From Acidobacteriaceae bacterium (lineage in GTDB: Bacteria > Acidobacteriota > Terriglobia > Terriglobales > Acidobacteriaceae), in contig PMXH01000503.1 in assembly GCA_003165855.1 (NCBI GenBank), positions 1 through 5,143 of the forward strand: a DNA stretch of 5,143 nt, in the 5' to 3' direction. The number at the start of each line of letters is the position of its first letter. Position 1 is the first letter of the stretch. Position numbers and translations under genes: made by a program. Of the stretch, positions 3,626-5,143 are shown one piece after another. The notes under the pieces were generated by a model. It did no database searches. It was not told the origin of the DNA and was given only the letters and a program-made list of their open reading frames with translations.

Positions 3626-4261
3626 ATGAAAGCTACCCGTCTGACGGGCATTGCCGCAATTCTCCTCTTTATTGGCGTAATCTTCGTCGCCTGCAGTTCG
3701 GCGCCCACCCCCACCACAACGCCGTCTCCAGTCGTGAAAAAGGAACCGGCGCTCTACACCGGCAAGAACTGCTTGTCGCAGATATCTTACTCAGCCGCGC
3801 GTTGGCAACCGGACGCCATGCCAGTTCACCTGGAGTCTGGGATCAATGAGGAAAGCACTGGCCACGACGGAAAATCCACGATTTGGCGTGCCATGTTCGC
3901 CTCCCCCGCGCGTGGTACCTGGCGCACCTTTACCTGCTCCGGCAGCCGCCTGAAAGAGGAGGCGTCGATGGGCGTCACCAGCAGTTCTGAGATCGCGTCT
4001 TCCCCGGACATAGCCCGGGCAATGTTCCAGCCCATGAGCCTGATCGTCGATTCCGACAAGGCCTTTGCCACCGCTCAGGACAATGGCGGCGCAAACATTC
4101 TCAAGAACAACCCGCAGCAGCCCGTCGTCTATTCGCTGGATTGGGATTTCAGCAAGAAGCAACTCGTGTGGGTCGTCATGTACGGCACTTCCCACAGTGA
4201 TGCCAAGGGCGTGGGCGTGATCGATGCCACCTCGGGCAAGTTCTTGCGCGCCGGCAAATAG
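3626..4261 (+). CDS. Putative lipoprotein of unknown function
   Basis: This encodes 211 residues. The start ATG is fixed by GGAGG (3613-3617) eight bases before it. Residues 1-22 are a type II signal peptide: MKATR, then a hydrophobic run (LTGIAAILLFIGVIFVA) and lipid-accepting Cys23 in FVAC, with Phe in the usual Leu position. A Pro/Thr/Ser linker (24-37) follows, then a globular domain of about 170 residues. Recognisable pieces are KSTIWRAMFASP (83-94), TFTCSGSRL, a central helix-rich part, and a C-terminal strand pair (QLVWVVMYG, GVGVIDATSGKFLR) that resembles the 'D..TG' ending of PepSY-type domains; this likeness is weak. Cys49 and Cys104 could form a disulfide. I recall similar hypothetical proteins in Acidobacteriota but cannot name a function. 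It would be anchored in the envelope. It is monocistronic, with a possible CRP-like-controlled promoter upstream and a strong hairpin downstream. Confidence 0.82.
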   Translation: MKATRLTGIAAILLFIGVIFVACSSAPTPTTTPSPVVKKEPALYTGKNCLSQISYSAARWQPDAMPVHLESGINEESTGHDGKSTIWRAMFASPARGTWRTFTCSGSRLKEEASMGVTSSSEIASSPDIARAMFQPMSLIVDSDKAFATAQDNGGANILKNNPQQPVVYSLDWDFSKKQLVWVVMYGTSHSDAKGVGVIDATSGKFLRAGK

Positions 4262-4271
4262 ATCCCGGCGC

Positions 4272-4306
4272 CACCGCAACCGCCCGAACGACGGGCGGTT
4301 GCGGTG
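4272..4306. terminator. Perfect 15-bp hairpin between convergent genes, likely bidirectional 3' end
   Basis: The arms 4272-4286 (CACCGCAACCGCCCG) and 4292-4306 are exact reverse complements with loop AACGA, ten bases after the lipoprotein stop. No T-run follows on either strand, so it is not a canonical intrinsic terminator. Its place between convergent genes suggests RNA 3'-end protection or U-independent termination for both. Confidence 0.6.
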
Positions 4307-4328
4307 TGCCGCTGTCTATGGCAATTAT

Positions 4329-4357
4329 GAGGAACGCACCTGCTAGGCGCATTCCTC
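4329..4357. repeat. Interrupted palindrome overlapping the transporter stop codon
   Basis: GAGGAA (4329-4334) pairs with TTCCTC (4352-4357), then GC/GC and CCT/AGG with single A-C mismatches between segments and a GCT loop. The minus-strand TAG (4343-4345) lies at its tip. It may add to the 3' end of the transporter mRNA. Confidence 0.4.
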
Positions 4358-5143
4358 TGACGTCTCGATTCCCGCCACCGGCGGAGCTGCCTCAGGAACC
4401 TTCGGCCGCACCGCTCGCTCTCCCCGCCGGATCAGCACAATTGCTCCCAAAATCGCGACCGACGCCAGCACTACCCGCAAGCTCAAGGGCTCGTGCGCCA
4501 GGAACCATCCCAAAAGCACCGCGACTACTGGATTCGCATAAGTATGCGTAGCCACCAGCGCCGGCGGAACGCGCTGCAGCAGCCATGTGTAGGCCGTGAA
4601 TGCCACAACGGACCCGAACGTGATCAGATATCCCAGCCCAAAGATCGACCGCAGCGTGATGCTCGCCCAGTGCGTCTGTTGAAACTCCCCCGTAACTCCC
4701 GCCGCGATCAGCAACATCGCCGCGCCGCACAGGGTCGGCAGCGCCGTTCGACCCAGCGCGTCAGAAGGCAGCTTGAGCCGCGGCGAAACCACCACCCCCA
4801 ACGACCAAGACAAAGATCCTAGCAACACCGCCAGCAATCCCAGCAGACTGGACCCCTTCACCGTCAATTCCACTCCTGTCAACATCGCCACGCCGGCAAC
4901 GCCTAACCCCAGTCCCAGCGCGCTCAGCCGGCTGATCCGCTGCTGACCCATCATCCACCCCAGCACGAGTATGAACATCGGCTCGGTCGCAATCAGCAGT
5001 GCTGCCAGTCCCGAGCCCACATACTGCTCCGCCCAGTGCAGCGTCCCGTGCCCAACTAGAAAGAAGAGCGAGCCCAACACAAATCCCGCCGCCCATTGTT
5101 GCCTCGTCGGGCGAAATCCGCGCAGCCATGCCCAGGTCAACAT
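4343..5143 (-). CDS. EamA/DMT-family transporter, YedA-like (5' end outside window)
   Basis: This is an inner-membrane drug/metabolite transporter, a family that exports or exchanges small metabolites and amino acids; the substrate cannot be read from sequence. The visible 266 residues start at a Met on the last bases of the window, but this corresponds to the loop after the second helix of a normal ten-helix EamA protein of about 300 residues, so about 60 residues lie outside. Eight hydrophobic segments are visible, near residues 18-36, 44-64, 72-92, 99-120, 133-151, 163-188, 197-215 and 220-239. The first EamA repeat shows AEQYVGSGLAALLIATEP (38-55); the second has SLSWSLGVVVSPR and THTYANPVVAVLLGWFLAHE (199-218), close to YedA. 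A basic, Pro/Glu-rich cytoplasmic tail follows (240-266). It converges on the lipoprotein gene. Confidence 0.88.
   Translation of the reverse strand: MLTWAWLRGFRPTRQQWAAGFVLGSLFFLVGHGTLHWAEQYVGSGLAALLIATEPMFILVLGWMMGQQRISRLSALGLGLGVAGVAMLTGVELTVKGSSLLGLLAVLLGSLSWSLGVVVSPRLKLPSDALGRTALPTLCGAAMLLIAAGVTGEFQQTHWASITLRSIFGLGYLITFGSVVAFTAYTWLLQRVPPALVATHTYANPVVAVLLGWFLAHEPLSLRVVLASVAILGAIVLIRRGERAVRPKVPEAAPPVAGIETSEECA

Noticed and set aside
3791..4279. 162-codon open frame antisense to the lipoprotein
   Set aside because: Shadow frame; the sense gene has a lipobox and an ideal RBS.

Overview
The window reads as chromosomal DNA of a GC-rich, Gram-negative-type bacterium. The closest fit is Acidobacteriota (Terriglobia, Koribacter-like). 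That assignment is inference: it rests on the wording of the PhoR catalytic core, on abundant intergenic hairpin repeats, and on repeats of the 'CCTGAGCGAAGTCGAAGG' type that I recall as common in such genomes. No database was consulted. There are six protein genes: phoR (its start lies outside the window), a tiny very basic exported protein, phoU, a GAF-domain protein, a lipoprotein of unknown function, and an EamA/DMT transporter (its start lies outside the window). There is no tRNA, rRNA, CRISPR array or transposase.

Layout. 1-729 is the catalytic half of the phosphate sensor kinase PhoR. 884-1117 encodes a 77-residue secreted protein that is almost all Lys/Arg/Gln/Ala after the signal peptide. 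1308-2030 is PhoU, followed by a textbook rho-independent terminator. 2080-2425 has no gene but is packed with palindromes. 2426-2896 (minus strand) is a single GAF domain related to free methionine-R-sulfoxide reductase, lacking two of that family's three active-site cysteines. 2897-3625 is a second long gene-free region holding intergenic repeats, a 115-bp unit bounded by inverted repeats, and a compact control region. 3626-4261 is the lipoprotein. A perfect 15-bp hairpin separates it from the convergent transporter gene (4343-5143, minus strand).

How the parts relate. phoR and phoU belong to one signalling system: PhoU normally links the PstSCAB phosphate transporter to the PhoR kinase. 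Here the pst genes are not between them; only the small basic exported protein is. The GAF, lipoprotein and transporter genes look like independent units.

Most interesting points: a CRP-like palindrome spaced as expected for a class II activator site before a TAAAAT box upstream of the lipoprotein; a four-codon ORF with a strong Shine-Dalgarno sequence overlapping that box; the cysteine-depleted fRMsr-like protein; and a hairpin family that shares a 5' head (GTRGSG) while stem sequences differ and pairing is kept.
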